A stretch of 64,000 nucleotides of DNA from Citrobacter farmeri (GTDB lineage Bacteria > Pseudomonadota > Gammaproteobacteria > Enterobacterales > Enterobacteriaceae), in contig NZ_CP077291.1 of NCBI RefSeq assembly GCF_019048065.1, positions 4,402,001 through 4,466,000 on the forward strand. Reading direction: 5' to 3'. Position numbers and translations under genes: made by a program. Below the pieces are notes generated by a model, which was not told where the DNA came from, did no database searches, and saw only the letters and a list, made by a program, of their open reading frames with translations. Shown in pieces: positions 31,791-43,847 of the stretch (its first letter is position 1; each line of letters begins with the position of its first letter).

Positions 31791-33923
31791 ATGAGCACCA
31801 TTCTGATTTTTTTAGCGGCGTTGCTGGCCTGCTCATTGCTGGTCTGGTGGCGACTTAACGTCCGGGCCAGGCGGCGTAAACTGCCGTGGACGAACGCGTT
31901 CTCAGAAGCGGCGACGCGTAAGCTCACGCCTGAAGAACGCAGCGCCGTCGAAAATTATCTTGATAGCCTGAGCCAAATCCAGCAGGTACCCGGTCCGACG
32001 GGTGCCAGCGCGGCCCCTGTTTCCCTGACGCTGAATGCTGAAAGCAATAGCGTCATTATTCTGACCCACTCGATCACCCGCTACGGTATCACCACCGACG
32101 ATCCGAATAAGTGGCGCTACTACCTCGATTCCGTTGAAGTGCATCTGCCGCCCTTCTGGGAACAGTACATTAACGATGAAAACAGCGTTGAACTCATTCA
32201 CACCGACACGCTGCCGCTGGTGATCTCGCTGAATGGCCACTCCCTGCAAGAATATATGCAGGAGGCGCGCGGCTATGCGCTGCAACCCCCTACGTCCACA
32301 CAGGCATCGATTCGCGGTGAAGAGAGCGAGCAGATTGAACTGCTGAATATTCGTCAGGAGACGCATGAAGAGTATGCGCTCAGCCGCCCGGCCGGTTTTC
32401 GCGAAGCGTTGCTGATAGTCGCCGCCTTCCTGTTGTTCTTTTTCTGTCTGGTGACGCCGGACGTTTTTGTACCGTGGATGGTGGGCGGGGCCGTACTGTT
32501 ACTGGTAGCAGGATTGTGGGGGTTATTCGCTCCACCATCAAAAACGGCGCTGCGTGAGATTCACTGCCTGCGTGGAACGCCACGCCGCTGGGGATTGTTT
32601 GGCGAAAACGACCAGGAGCAGATAAACAATATCTCGCTGGGGATTATCGACCTGGTGTATCCCACACACTGGCAACCTTACATTGCGCAGGATCTCGGTC
32701 AGCAAACGGATATTGATATTTATCTCGATCGCCACGTCGTGCGTCAGGGGCGGTTTTTATCCCTGCATGACGAGGTGAAAAACTTCCCGCTACAACACTG
32801 GGTGCGCAGCTCGATTATCGCTGGTGGTTCACTGCTGGTACTGATCATGTTGCTGGTCTGGATCCCACTCGATATGCCGATTAAGTTCACGTTGTCGTGG
32901 ATGAAGGGCGCGCAAACCATCGAAGCAACCAGCGTAAAACAGCTCGAGCAATCAGGCGTGCGCGTCGGCGACACGCTGAACCTTCGCGGCACTGGTATGT
33001 GTAATATTCATGCGCAGGGCACCTGGAACGCGCAAGCCAGCTCACCGTTTATGCCGTTTGACTGCTCGCAAATCATCTGGAATGACGCCCCTGCGCTGCC
33101 GTTGCCGGAGTCCGACCTGGTGAACAAAGCCACCGCGCTCTCGCAGGCCGTTAACCGTCAGTTGCATCCAAAGGCGGAAGATGACTCCCGCGTCAGCGCC
33201 GCCTTGCGCTCCGCCATTCAGAAGTCTGGCATGGTGTTGTTAGATGACTTTGGCGATATTGTTCTGAAAACTGCTGATTTGTGTGCGGCTGAAGATGAAT
33301 GCGTGCGCCTCAAAAATGCGCTGGTCAACCTGGGGAACAGCAAAGACTGGAGCGCGTTGGTGAAACGTGCCAACGCAGGCAAACTGGACGGCGTTAACGT
33401 TCTGCTGCGCCCTGTCAGCGCAGAATCACTCGACAATTTGGTCACCACGTCTACCGCGCCCTTTATTACCCGAGAAACGGCTCGCGCCGCCCAGTCGTTG
33501 AACAGCCCCGCCCCTGGCGGATTCCTGATTGTCAGCGATGAGGGCAGCGATCTTGTCGATCAACCCTGGCCGTCCGTATCGTTGTATGACTATCCAGCGC
33601 ATGAGCAGTGGAGTGCCTTCCAGCGACTGGCGCAAATGCTGATGAACACGCCGTTTAGCGCCGAAGGGATTGTCACCAATATTTATACGGACGCCAATGG
33701 CACGCAGCATATTGGTCTGCATCGCATTCCCGATCGTTCCGGTTTGTGGCGTTATCTCGGTACTACGCTGTTGATGCTGACGATGCTGGCCTGCACACTC
33801 TATAATGGCGTACAGGCATTCCGCCGCTATCAGCGCCATCGCACCCGTCTGATGGAGATTCAGCAGTATTATGAAAGCTGCCTGAATCCGAAGCTCATCA
33901 GCTCTCCGGAAAGCCTCATCTGA
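31791..33923 (+). CDS. igaA: IgaA, inner-membrane inhibitor of the Rcs phosphorelay
   Basis: IgaA (YrfF, UmoB/MucM-like) holds back RcsD signalling and so keeps capsule and envelope-stress genes low; in Salmonella it is essential unless rcs is inactive. The 710-residue protein has an N-terminal membrane segment (about 3-20), a large cytoplasmic region, paired hydrophobic segments near 206-245 and another near 342-362, a periplasmic domain with Cys residues (GTGMCNIHA, TADLCAAEDECVRL), and a last membrane segment near 655. Length and segments agree with E. coli YrfF (711). Confidence 0.95.
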   Translation: MSTILIFLAALLACSLLVWWRLNVRARRRKLPWTNAFSEAATRKLTPEERSAVENYLDSLSQIQQVPGPTGASAAPVSLTLNAESNSVIILTHSITRYGITTDDPNKWRYYLDSVEVHLPPFWEQYINDENSVELIHTDTLPLVISLNGHSLQEYMQEARGYALQPPTSTQASIRGEESEQIELLNIRQETHEEYALSRPAGFREALLIVAAFLLFFFCLVTPDVFVPWMVGGAVLLLVAGLWGLFAPPSKTALREIHCLRGTPRRWGLFGENDQEQINNISLGIIDLVYPTHWQPYIAQDLGQQTDIDIYLDRHVVRQGRFLSLHDEVKNFPLQHWVRSSIIAGGSLLVLIMLLVWIPLDMPIKFTLSWMKGAQTIEATSVKQLEQSGVRVGDTLNLRGTGMCNIHAQGTWNAQASSPFMPFDCSQIIWNDAPALPLPESDLVNKATALSQAVNRQLHPKAEDDSRVSAALRSAIQKSGMVLLDDFGDIVLKTADLCAAEDECVRLKNALVNLGNSKDWSALVKRANAGKLDGVNVLLRPVSAESLDNLVTTSTAPFITRETARAAQSLNSPAPGGFLIVSDEGSDLVDQPWPSVSLYDYPAHEQWSAFQRLAQMLMNTPFSAEGIVTNIYTDANGTQHIGLHRIPDRSGLWRYLGTTLLMLTMLACTLYNGVQAFRRYQRHRTRLMEIQQYYESCLNPKLISSPESLI

Positions 33924-33988
33924 TAACATGTCTGCGGTACCGGGTATGCTACCCTGTGCCGCATCGCGTTTTATTCTGGAGAGTTCCC

Positions 33989-34657
33989 ATGCATATTGAT
34001 ATTGCCTGGCAGAATGTGGATACCGTTCTGTTAGACATGGACGGCACGCTGCTCGACCTGGCGTTTGATAACTACTTCTGGCAAAAACTGGTGCCTGAAA
34101 CCTATGGGGCACAGAATGGGATCACGCCGCAGGAAGCGCAGGAGCGCATCCGTCAGGAATATCATGCCGTGCAGCATACGCTAAACTGGTACTGTCTTGA
34201 TTACTGGAGCGACCGTCTGGGCCTGGATATCTGCGCAATGACTACTGCAATGGGGCCTCGTGCCGTGTTGCGTGATGATACGGTTCCCTTTTTAAATGCG
34301 CTAAAGGCCTGCGGTAAACGGCGGATTTTGCTGACTAACGCGCATCCACATAATCTGGCCGTGAAGCTGGAGCATACCGGACTGGCCTCACACCTTGATT
34401 TATTACTTTCTACCCACACATTTGGATATCCCAAAGAGGATCAGCGGTTATGGCGCGCCGTGGCGGAAGAGACGGGAATGAGTGCAGAGAAAACGCTGTT
34501 TATCGACGATAGCGAACCCATTCTCGATGCTGCCGCGAAGTTTGGTATTCGCTATTGCCTCGGCGTGACTAACCCCGACTCTGGCGTTGCGGAAAAACAG
34601 TATGCGCGCCATCCGTCACTGAATGACTACCGCCGACTGATCCCCTCACTGATGTGA
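33989..34657 (+). CDS. yrfG: YrfG, GMP/IMP nucleotidase (HAD phosphatase)
   Basis: YrfG is a HAD-superfamily phosphatase; the E. coli enzyme prefers purine nucleoside monophosphates. The start at ATG 33989 (MHIDIAWQNVD), with GGAGAG upstream, gives 222 residues as in E. coli. Motif I is DMDGTLLDL (about 15-23), motif II is LLTNAHPHN, the conserved Lys is in GYPKEDQRL, and motif IV is FIDDSEPILDAA. It lies 10 bp before hslR, suggesting an operon with hslR and hslO. Confidence 0.94.
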   Translation: MHIDIAWQNVDTVLLDMDGTLLDLAFDNYFWQKLVPETYGAQNGITPQEAQERIRQEYHAVQHTLNWYCLDYWSDRLGLDICAMTTAMGPRAVLRDDTVPFLNALKACGKRRILLTNAHPHNLAVKLEHTGLASHLDLLLSTHTFGYPKEDQRLWRAVAEETGMSAEKTLFIDDSEPILDAAAKFGIRYCLGVTNPDSGVAEKQYARHPSLNDYRRLIPSLM

Positions 34658-34667
34658 AGGAGACGCC

Positions 34668-35069
34668 ATGAAAGAGAAGCCCTCTGTTGAGGTCAGGCTG
34701 GATAAATGGCTGTGGGCCGCGCGGTTTTATAAAACCCGCGCACTGGCTCGCGAAATGGTGGACGGCGGGAAAGTTCACTACAACGGACAGCGCAGTAAGC
34801 CGAGCAAGATCGTTGAACTGAACGCTACGCTAACGCTGCGTCAGGGCAATGACGAGCGAACGGTGGTGATCAAAGCAATCACCGAGCAGCGTCGCCCGGC
34901 CAGCGAAGCCGTCACTCTGTATGAAGAGACGGTGGAAAGCGTAGCAAAACGCGAAAAAATGGCGCTGGCACGTAAGCTGAATGCCCTGACCATGCCGCAC
35001 CCGGACAGGCGACCGGACAAAAAAGAACGCCGCGACCTGTTACGATTTAAACACGGCGACAGTGAGTAA
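34668..35069 (+). CDS. hslR: HslR, heat-shock ribosome-associated protein (Hsp15)
   Basis: Hsp15 binds free 50S subunits carrying nascent chain-tRNA and helps recycle them after heat stress. The 133-residue protein has an S4-type RNA-binding domain (about 8-70, VRLDKWLWAARFYKTRALA), then a basic, charged C-terminal tail rich in Lys and Arg. It sits between yrfG and hslO, 24 bp before the latter. Heat-shock control is known for E. coli; no sigma-32 promoter is evident by eye within this group. Confidence 0.96.
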   Translation: MKEKPSVEVRLDKWLWAARFYKTRALAREMVDGGKVHYNGQRSKPSKIVELNATLTLRQGNDERTVVIKAITEQRRPASEAVTLYEETVESVAKREKMALARKLNALTMPHPDRRPDKKERRDLLRFKHGDSE

Positions 35070-35093
35070 CTGTCGCCCGCAAGAGAGATGATT

Positions 35094-35972
35094 ATGCCGC
35101 AACATGACCAATTACACCGCTATCTGTTTGAAAACTTTGCCGTGCGCGGCGAACTGGTAACCGTATCGGAAACCCTGCAACAGATCCTCGAAAACCATAC
35201 GTATCCGCAGCCGGTAAAAACGGTGCTGGCTGAGTTGCTGGTCGCCACAAGCCTGCTTACCGCGACGCTGAAGTTCGCCGGTGACATTACCGTTCAGCTC
35301 CAGGGCGATGGTCCGTTGAGCCTCGCGGTGATCAACGGCAACAACAATCAGCAGATGCGCGGCGTGGCGCGCGTCCAGGGCGAGATCCCGGATAATGCAG
35401 ACCTGAAAACCCTGGTCGGTAACGGCTATCTGGTGATTACCATTACGCCGGAAGAAGGCGAGCGTTATCAGGGCGTTGTCGGGCTGGAAGGCGATACGCT
35501 GGCGGCATGTCTGGAAGATTACTTCCTGCGTTCTGAGCAGTTGCCGACCCGTCTGTTCATTCGAACGGGCGACGTCGACGGGAAGGCCGCAGCGGGTGGG
35601 ATGCTGCTACAGGTGATGCCGGCACAGGATGCGCAGGCGGATGACTTTGATCATCTGGCCGCGCTGACCGAAACCATCAAAGCAGAAGAGTTACTGACTC
35701 TGCCGGCCAATGATGTGCTGTGGCGTCTGTACCATGAAGAAGAGGTCACTCTCTACGATCCACAGGACGTTGAGTTCAAATGTACCTGCTCGCGCGAGCG
35801 CTGTGCCGGTGCACTGAAAACACTGCCGGACGAAGAGGTAGACAGCATTCTGGCGGAAGAAGGCGAAATTGATATGCATTGCGACTACTGCGGGAGTCAC
35901 TACCTGTTCAACGCTATGGATATTGCCGAGATCCGCAATAACGCCTCCCCTGCCGATCCGCAGGTCCACTGA
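35094..35972 (+). CDS. hslO: Hsp33 redox-regulated chaperone
   Basis: Hsp33 is a cytoplasmic holdase chaperone activated by oxidation plus heat. The 292-residue protein (start [10 protein letters not shown] at 35094; an ATG two codons upstream is possible) has the N-terminal substrate-binding fold and a C-terminal zinc switch with CTC (about 232-234) and CDYC (about 265-268), the four Cys that release zinc and form disulphides on oxidation. It follows hslR. A long hairpin lies just downstream. Confidence 0.97.
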   Translation: MPQHDQLHRYLFENFAVRGELVTVSETLQQILENHTYPQPVKTVLAELLVATSLLTATLKFAGDITVQLQGDGPLSLAVINGNNNQQMRGVARVQGEIPDNADLKTLVGNGYLVITITPEEGERYQGVVGLEGDTLAACLEDYFLRSEQLPTRLFIRTGDVDGKAAAGGMLLQVMPAQDAQADDFDHLAALTETIKAEELLTLPANDVLWRLYHEEEVTLYDPQDVEFKCTCSRERCAGALKTLPDEEVDSILAEEGEIDMHCDYCGSHYLFNAMDIAEIRNNASPADPQVH

Positions 35973-35987
35973 TCGATCTCCTGAACC

Positions 35988-36015
35988 GGTCGGACGACGC
36001 GATGCGTCTCCGACC
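35988..36015 (+). terminator. Long hairpin after hslO
   Basis: GGTCGGA-C-GACGC and GCGTC-TCCGACC form a 12-bp stem with one bulged C and a 3-base loop, 15 bases after the hslO stop. No T run follows, so it may act as an mRNA 3'-end hairpin rather than a strong terminator. Confidence 0.55.
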
Positions 36016-36210
36016 GCTCGCCATTTATTCCGCACTTTTTGCTAAAATTTTCTTTCGTGGTGAATCGATATTTTGTATGTAAGCGTTTTGTTAATTTTCT
36101 ACATGAATGCGATTACACTCACAACATCTCCGTGATAAATACTAATTTTTAACCTTTTAAGAACATTTTCCACAACTAAAAAGTCATTCCTGCCATAATA
36201 AGCCCCGCTT

Positions 36211-36226
36211 CGTGACTGGAGTCACA
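36211..36226 (+). promoter_or_regulatory. CRP site upstream of pckA
   Basis: CGTGACTGGAGTCACA fits TGTGA-N6-TCACA with one mismatch and correct spacing. It lies 120-135 bp before the pckA start. E. coli pckA is raised under gluconeogenic conditions with CRP involvement. The rest of the 373-bp spacer is AT-rich and shows no gene. Confidence 0.65.
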
Positions 36227-36345
36227 GCGTTTTCAGTCAATCGTGATTTTGTCCAGATAAGTAAATCTATGAGCCTTGTCGCGGTTAACACCCCAACAAA
36301 AACCTTATTATTTCAGGTAATACATATTGGCTAAGGAGCAGTGAT

Positions 36346-37964
36346 ATGCGCGTGAAACGATTAACCCCGCAAGATCTCAAGGCTTATGGTATCAGCGACG
36401 TTCAGGATATCGTTTACAACCCAAGCTATGAAACCCTTTACCAGGAAGAGCTAGACCCAAGCCTGGAAGGTTACGAGCGCGGAGTATTAACGAACCTGGG
36501 TGCCGTTGCAGTTGATACCGGTATTTTCACCGGACGTTCGCCGAAGGATAAGTACATTGTTCGTGATGACACCACGCGTGACACGCTGTGGTGGTCCGAC
36601 AAAGGAAAAGGCAAGAACGACAACAAACCGCTGTCCCAGGAAACCTGGCAGCACCTGAAAGGGCTAGTGACCAAACAACTTTCCGGCAAACGTCTGTTTA
36701 TCGTTGATGCTTTCTGCGGCGCAAACGCCGACACCCGCCTTTCTGTCCGCTTCATTACTGAAGTGGCGTGGCAGGCTCATTTCGTGAAGAACATGTTTAT
36801 TCGCCCAAGCGATGACGAACTGGAAGGTTTTGAACCTGACTTATCGTGATGAACGGCGCGAAGTGCACGAACCCACAGTGGAAAGAGCAGGGGCTGAATT
36901 CCGAGAACTTTGTCGCTTTCAACCTGACCGAACGTATCCAGCTGATTGGCGGTACCTGGTACGGCGGCGAAATGAAGAAAGGCATGTTCTCGGTGATGAA
37001 CTATCTGCTGCCGTTGAAAGGCATTGCATCAATGCACTGTTCTGCCAACGTAGGCGAGAAAGGCGACGTTGCCGTGTTCTTCGGTCTTTCCGGCACCGGG
37101 AAAACCACGCTCTCCACCGACCCGAAACGTCGTCTGATCGGCGATGACGAGCATGGCTGGGACGATGACGGCGTGTTCAACTTCGAAGGCGGCTGCTACG
37201 CAAAAACGATCAAGCTGTCAAAAGAAGCGGAACCGGAAATCTATAACGCCATCCGCCGTGATGCGCTGTTAGAAAACGTCACCGTTCGCGACGATGGGAC
37301 TATCGATTTTGACGACGGTTCGAAAACCGAGAACACTCGCGTTTCCTATCCGATCTATCACATTGACAACATCGTTAAACCGGTTTCCAAAGCCGGTCAT
37401 GCCACGAAGGTGATTTTCCTGACCGCTGACGCCTTTGGCGTGCTGCCGCCGGTTTCTCGCCTGACAGCCAACCAGACGCAGTACCACTTCCTGTCTGGCT
37501 TCACGGCCAAACTGGCCGGTACTGAGCGCGGTGTCACCGAGCCGACGCCAACCTTCTCCGCCTGCTTCGGCGCGGCATTCCTGTCGCTGCACCCGACGCA
37601 GTATGCTGAAGTCCTGGTGAAACGCATGCAGGCCGCAGGCGCGCAGGCTTACCTGGTCAATACCGGCTGGAACGGTACGGGCAAACGTATCTCCATCAAA
37701 GATACCCGCGCCATCATCGACGCCATTCTGAACGGTTCTCTGGACGATGCGGAAACCTTCAACCTGCCGATGTTTGATCTGGCGATCCCGACCGAGTTGC
37801 CGGGCGTGGACACCCGAATTCTCGACCCGCGCAACACCTATGGGTCTCCGGAACAGTGGCAGGAAAAAGCTACCGCGCTGGCAAAACTGTTCATTGAGAA
37901 CTTCGAGAAATACACGGATACGCCGGCTGGCGAAGCGCTGGTCAGCGCCGGACCGAAGCTGTAA
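36346..37964 (+). pseudogene. pckA: Phosphoenolpyruvate carboxykinase (ATP), frameshifted
   Basis: PckA converts oxaloacetate and ATP to PEP and CO2, the first step of gluconeogenesis. The reading frame is broken: residues 1-167 run from ATG 36346 to a TGA at 36847-36849, and the rest continues in another frame from about 36843 to 37964. The span is 1619 bases, one short of the 540-codon E. coli gene. Comparison with the expected EPDFIVMNGAK shows that one T of a TTT codon is missing at about 36841. The downstream part keeps every core motif, including the P-loop GLSGTGKTT (near 250) and the kinase-2 region. Codon use and similarity are otherwise normal, so this is either a very recent mutation or a sequencing error. 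Restart at GTG 36846 or ATG 36849 would give a protein lacking the N-terminal lobe, probably inactive. Confidence 0.9.
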
Positions 37965-37970
37965 GCAACC

Positions 37971-38003
37971 AGGCCGGACGATCGTTTCTGCTTTATCCGG
38001 CCA
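37971..38003. repeat. Degenerate REP-like unit after pckA
   Basis: GGCCGGA (37972-37978) and TCCGGCC (37996-38002) form the outer arms of a REP-like inverted repeat with a degenerate centre, 8 bases after the pckA stop. Confidence 0.5.
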
Positions 38004-38014
38004 ACAGAAAGAAC

Positions 38015-38039
38015 AAGGGAGGCATTGTGCCTCCCTTTT

Positions 38040-38041
<2 letters not shown>
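38015..38041. terminator. Terminator between pckA and envZ
   Basis: AAGGGAGGCA and TGCCTCCCTT form a 10-bp stem with a 3-base loop, followed by a T run that overlaps the end of envZ. It serves pckA, and the flanking A residues may help termination of envZ. Confidence 0.85.
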
Positions 38042-40108
<2,067 letters not shown>

Positions 40109-40334
40109 TGTTTGTACTCCCAAAGGTTCGCAACAATTGAAGGTATGTATTCTTAAAAAAGCTTACGTTCGCCACCAGCGAATTCTGGTATGAATTCCAG
40201 GCTAAATTGTTACAAAGCATATTTAACAGCAGCTTAAGTATACAATGAAACGCGCCGCACATTATTTATTCTGTTAGCAGGGTGACGTAATACGAATTGT
40301 GCGCATCGTCACAGACTTAAAGGTAATCAATAAG
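40109..40334. promoter_or_regulatory. ompR/greB divergent regulatory region
   Basis: This 226-bp AT-rich spacer carries the ompB operon promoters leftward and the greB promoter rightward. I do not see a confident CRP or IHF site by eye, although both are known upstream of ompB in E. coli. Confidence 0.45.
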
Positions 40335-40808
40335 ATGAAAACGCCTCTGATCACCCGGGAAGGGTACGAAAAACTCAAAAGCGAGCTCAATTACCTCTGG
40401 CGTGAAGAACGCCCGGAAGTCACTAAGAAGGTGACCTGGGCGGCGAGTCTGGGTGACCGCAGCGAGAATGCCGACTACCAGTATAATAAAAAGCGACTAC
40501 GTGAAATCGACAGGCGCGTCCGCTATCTGACCAAATGCCTGGAGAATTTGAAGATTGTCGATTACTCCCCGCAGCAGGAAGGCAAAGTGTTTTTCGGCGC
40601 ATGGGTCGAGATCGAGAATGACGATGGCGACATCCGCCGTTTTCGGATTGTCGGCTACGATGAAATTTTCGGTCGCAAAGATTACATCTCCATTGACTCG
40701 CCTATGGCGCGCGCGCTACTGAAAAAGGAGGTCGGCGATCTCGCTGTGGTCAACACACCTGGCGGGGAAGCGAGCTGGTATGTGAATGCGATTGAATACG
40801 TAAAATGA
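40335..40808 (+). CDS. greB: GreB, transcript cleavage factor
   Basis: GreB inserts its coiled coil into the RNA polymerase secondary channel and stimulates cleavage of backtracked RNA up to about 9 nt long. The 157-residue protein has the N-terminal coiled coil (about 1-75) with tip acidic residues in LGDRSENADYQYN, and the C-terminal FKBP-like domain (IVGYDEIFGRKDYIS). The start at ATG 40335 (MKTPLITREGYEK) matches E. coli; the ATG at 40299 adds twelve residues. Confidence 0.96.
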   Translation: MKTPLITREGYEKLKSELNYLWREERPEVTKKVTWAASLGDRSENADYQYNKKRLREIDRRVRYLTKCLENLKIVDYSPQQEGKVFFGAWVEIENDDGDIRRFRIVGYDEIFGRKDYISIDSPMARALLKKEVGDLAVVNTPGGEASWYVNAIEYVK

Positions 40809-40906
40809 GCAGGAACAATCCGAAGCCCCGCTCTATGGCTGGCGTTTTTGCCCGCCAATCCGTATAACTGTTCCCTGATTTTTTACTCAGTAGATGAAGC
40901 TAATCC

Positions 40907-43225
40907 ATGATGAATGATTCTTTCTGCCGCATTATTGCGGGTGAAATTCAGGCCCGGGCCGACCAGGTCACCGCAGCCGTTCGCCTGCTTGACGAAGGGA
41001 ACACCGTGCCGTTTATCGCACGTTACCGTAAGGAAATCACCGGCGGCCTGGATGATACGCAACTGCGTAATCTGGAGACCCGACTGGGCTATTTGCGTGA
41101 ACTGGAAGAGCGCCGTCAGGCCATTCTCAAGTCCATTTCCGAACAAGGCAAACTGACCGATGAGTTGGCCAACGCCATCAACGGCACGTTAAGTAAGACC
41201 GAGCTCGAAGATCTGTATCTCCCGTATAAACCGAAACGCCGCACCCGTGGCCAGATAGCAATTGAAGCCGGTCTGGAACCGCTGGCCGACCTGCTGTGGA
41301 ACAACCCATCGCACGATCCGGAAACCGAAGCGGCGAAGTATATTGATGCCGAAAAAGGTATCGCCGACAGCAAAGCCGCGCTTGATGGCGCGCGCTATAT
41401 CCTGATGGAACGCTTTGCCGAAGACGCTGCACTGCTGGCAAAGGTGCGTGACTACCTGTGGAAAAATGCCCATCTGGTTGCCAGCGTGATCGGCGGCAAG
41501 GAAGAAGAAGGCGCGAAATTCCGCGACTACTTCGATCATCACGAGCCAATTGCATCCGTACCTTCTCACCGCGCGCTGGCCATGTTCCGCGGTCGTAATG
41601 AAGGTGTGTTGCAGCTTTCGCTGAACGCCGACCCGCAATTCGATGAGCCGCCGAAAGAGAGCCACTGCGAACAGATCATCATGGATCACCTCGGTCTGCG
41701 TCTGAACAACGCGCCGGCTGATAGTTGGCGTAAAGGCGTGGTGAGCTGGACGTGGCGCATCAAGGTGTTGATGCATCTCGAAACGGAGCTGATGGGAACC
41801 GTTCGCGAACGTGCAGAAGACGAAGCGATTAACGTATTTGCCCGCAACCTGCACGACCTGCTGATGGCGGCACCGGCAGGTCTGCGCGCCACCATGGGTC
41901 TCGATCCGGGTCTGCGAACCGGGGTAAAAGTCGCGGTAGTGGATGGCACCGGTAAACTGGTCGCCACCGATACCATCTATCCTCACACCGGTCAGGCGGC
42001 GAAAGCGGCCGTGGTGGTAGCGGCATTATGCGAAAAGTACAACGTGGAACTGGTGGCAATTGGTAACGGCACCGCCTCACGCGAAACCGAGCGCTTCTTC
42101 CTCGACGTACAGAAACAGTTCCCGAAAGTGACGGCGCAGAAAGTGATCGTCAGCGAAGCCGGCGCGTCAGTCTATTCCGCGTCAGAACTGGCGGCCCAGG
42201 AGTTCCCGGATCTCGACGTCTCGCTGCGTGGCGCGGTATCTATTGCGCGTCGTCTGCAGGATCCCCTCGCTGAGCTGGTGAAAATCGATCCGAAATCGAT
42301 CGGGGTTGGTCAATATCAGCATGATGTCAGCCAGACGCAGTTAGCCCGCAAGCTGGATGCAGTGGTGGAAGACTGTGTAAACGCCGTCGGCGTCGACCTG
42401 AACACGGCATCGGTTCCGCTGTTAACCCGCGTGGCCGGTCTGACCCGCATGATGGCGCAGAATATCGTGACCTGGCGCGATGAGAACGGCCAGTTCCAGA
42501 ATCGTCAGCAACTGTTGAAAGTCAGTCGTCTGGGACCGAAGGCCTTCGAGCAGTGCGCAGGTTTCTTGCGTATTAACCATGGGGATAACCCGCTCGATGC
42601 TTCCACGGTTCACCCGGAAGCGTATCCGGTCGTGGAGCGCATTCTGGCGGCAACTCAACAGGCCCTGAAAGACCTGATGGGTAACAGCAGCGAACTGCGC
42701 AATCTGAAAGCCGTCGATTTCACCGACGACAAGTTTGGTGTCCCAACCGTCAGCGACATCATTAAAGAACTGGAGAAACCAGGGCGCGATCCGCGTCCGG
42801 AGTTCAAAACCGCGCAGTTTGCCGATGGTGTGGAGACCATGAACGATCTGCAGCCGGGGATGATTCTCGAAGGCGCGGTCACCAACGTCACCAACTTTGG
42901 CGCGTTTGTGGATATCGGCGTTCACCAGGATGGCCTGGTCCATATCTCATCGCTATCGAACAAGTTCGTCGAAGATCCGCATACCGTGGTGAAAGCTGGC
43001 GATATCGTGAAGGTGAAAGTGCTGGAAGTTGACCTGCAGCGTAAGCGTATTGCCCTGACGATGCGCCTGGACGAACAGCCGGGTGAAACCAATTCCCGTC
43101 GTGGCGGCGGCGGAAACGACCGTCCGGCAGCAAAAGTGGCAAAACCGCGTAGCCGTGAAGCGCAGCCCGCTGGCAACAGCGCGATGATGGATGCGCTGGC
43201 GGCAGCAATGGGTAAAAAACGTTAA
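40907..43225 (+). CDS. yhgF: YhgF, Tex-family RNA-binding protein
   Basis: YhgF belongs to the Tex family (Tex/Spt6-like), linked to transcription and RNA handling. The 772-residue protein has an N-terminal helical region, a YqgF-like RNase H fold ([17 protein letters not shown] near 325), helix-hairpin-helix segments (near 500-560), and a C-terminal S1 domain (about 650-720, [20 protein letters not shown]), then a Gly/Arg-rich tail. It ends at a hairpin. The precise role in enterics is not settled. Confidence 0.95.
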   Translation: MMNDSFCRIIAGEIQARADQVTAAVRLLDEGNTVPFIARYRKEITGGLDDTQLRNLETRLGYLRELEERRQAILKSISEQGKLTDELANAINGTLSKTELEDLYLPYKPKRRTRGQIAIEAGLEPLADLLWNNPSHDPETEAAKYIDAEKGIADSKAALDGARYILMERFAEDAALLAKVRDYLWKNAHLVASVIGGKEEEGAKFRDYFDHHEPIASVPSHRALAMFRGRNEGVLQLSLNADPQFDEPPKESHCEQIIMDHLGLRLNNAPADSWRKGVVSWTWRIKVLMHLETELMGTVRERAEDEAINVFARNLHDLLMAAPAGLRATMGLDPGLRTGVKVAVVDGTGKLVATDTIYPHTGQAAKAAVVVAALCEKYNVELVAIGNGTASRETERFFLDVQKQFPKVTAQKVIVSEAGASVYSASELAAQEFPDLDVSLRGAVSIARRLQDPLAELVKIDPKSIGVGQYQHDVSQTQLARKLDAVVEDCVNAVGVDLNTASVPLLTRVAGLTRMMAQNIVTWRDENGQFQNRQQLLKVSRLGPKAFEQCAGFLRINHGDNPLDASTVHPEAYPVVERILAATQQALKDLMGNSSELRNLKAVDFTDDKFGVPTVSDIIKELEKPGRDPRPEFKTAQFADGVETMNDLQPGMILEGAVTNVTNFGAFVDIGVHQDGLVHISSLSNKFVEDPHTVVKAGDIVKVKVLEVDLQRKRIALTMRLDEQPGETNSRRGGGGNDRPAAKVAKPRSREAQPAGNSAMMDALAAAMGKKR

Positions 43226-43237
43226 GTTTGGATTATG

Positions 43238-43270
43238 TGCCGGATAGCGATGGAAACATCGTATCCGGCA
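43238..43270 (+). terminator. Hairpin with GAAA loop after yhgF
   Basis: TGCCGGATA-G-CGATG and CATCG-TATCCGGCA form a 14-bp stem with one bulge, closed by a GAAA tetraloop, 12 bases after the yhgF stop. It looks like a REP derivative. No T run follows, so 3'-end protection is as likely as termination. Confidence 0.6.
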
Positions 43271-43476
43271 TATTGTCACTGTTCTCTCTCACCATCCCCA
43301 CTGTATTTTTCACCTCGTTAACAGATGAAACCTTAATTAAACATTAACAACGTTAATTTATTAAAAATTCAAATCATTTCACCTGGCGGTTATTATTTTT
43401 GAGCCATATCAAAAATGGCGCAGATTATTATTCAAACCAACATTCCGTCACATTTAATCGGTTGAAGATAAAAACC

Positions 43477-43494
43477 ATTCTCATTATCATTGTA
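43477..43494 (-). promoter_or_regulatory. Fur box upstream of feoA
   Basis: On the minus strand, three adjacent hexamers TACAAT-GATAAT-GAGAAT fit the repeated (GATAAT-like) units of a Fur box, 108-125 bp upstream of feoA. Iron repression by Fur is established for E. coli feo. The rest of the 376-bp yhgF-feoA spacer is AT-rich; I could not point to a convincing FNR site. Confidence 0.6.
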
Positions 43495-43595
43495 TTGTAG
43501 AATATTTAGTCTTTCCTTCGTTGGCTAATCATCTGGTCTCATGCCGCGCCACTTTGCCCCATGAGGTAAACATCCAGTGAGTGAGAAACAAGTAG

Positions 43596-43829
<234 letters not shown>

Positions 43830-43847
43830 TACAGTGAGTCTATAACG

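Noticed and set aside
36846..37964. A separate downstream gene from GTG 36846
   Set aside because: The 372-codon frame is the C-terminal two thirds of PckA, in register with the upstream part after one missing base, so it is one broken gene.
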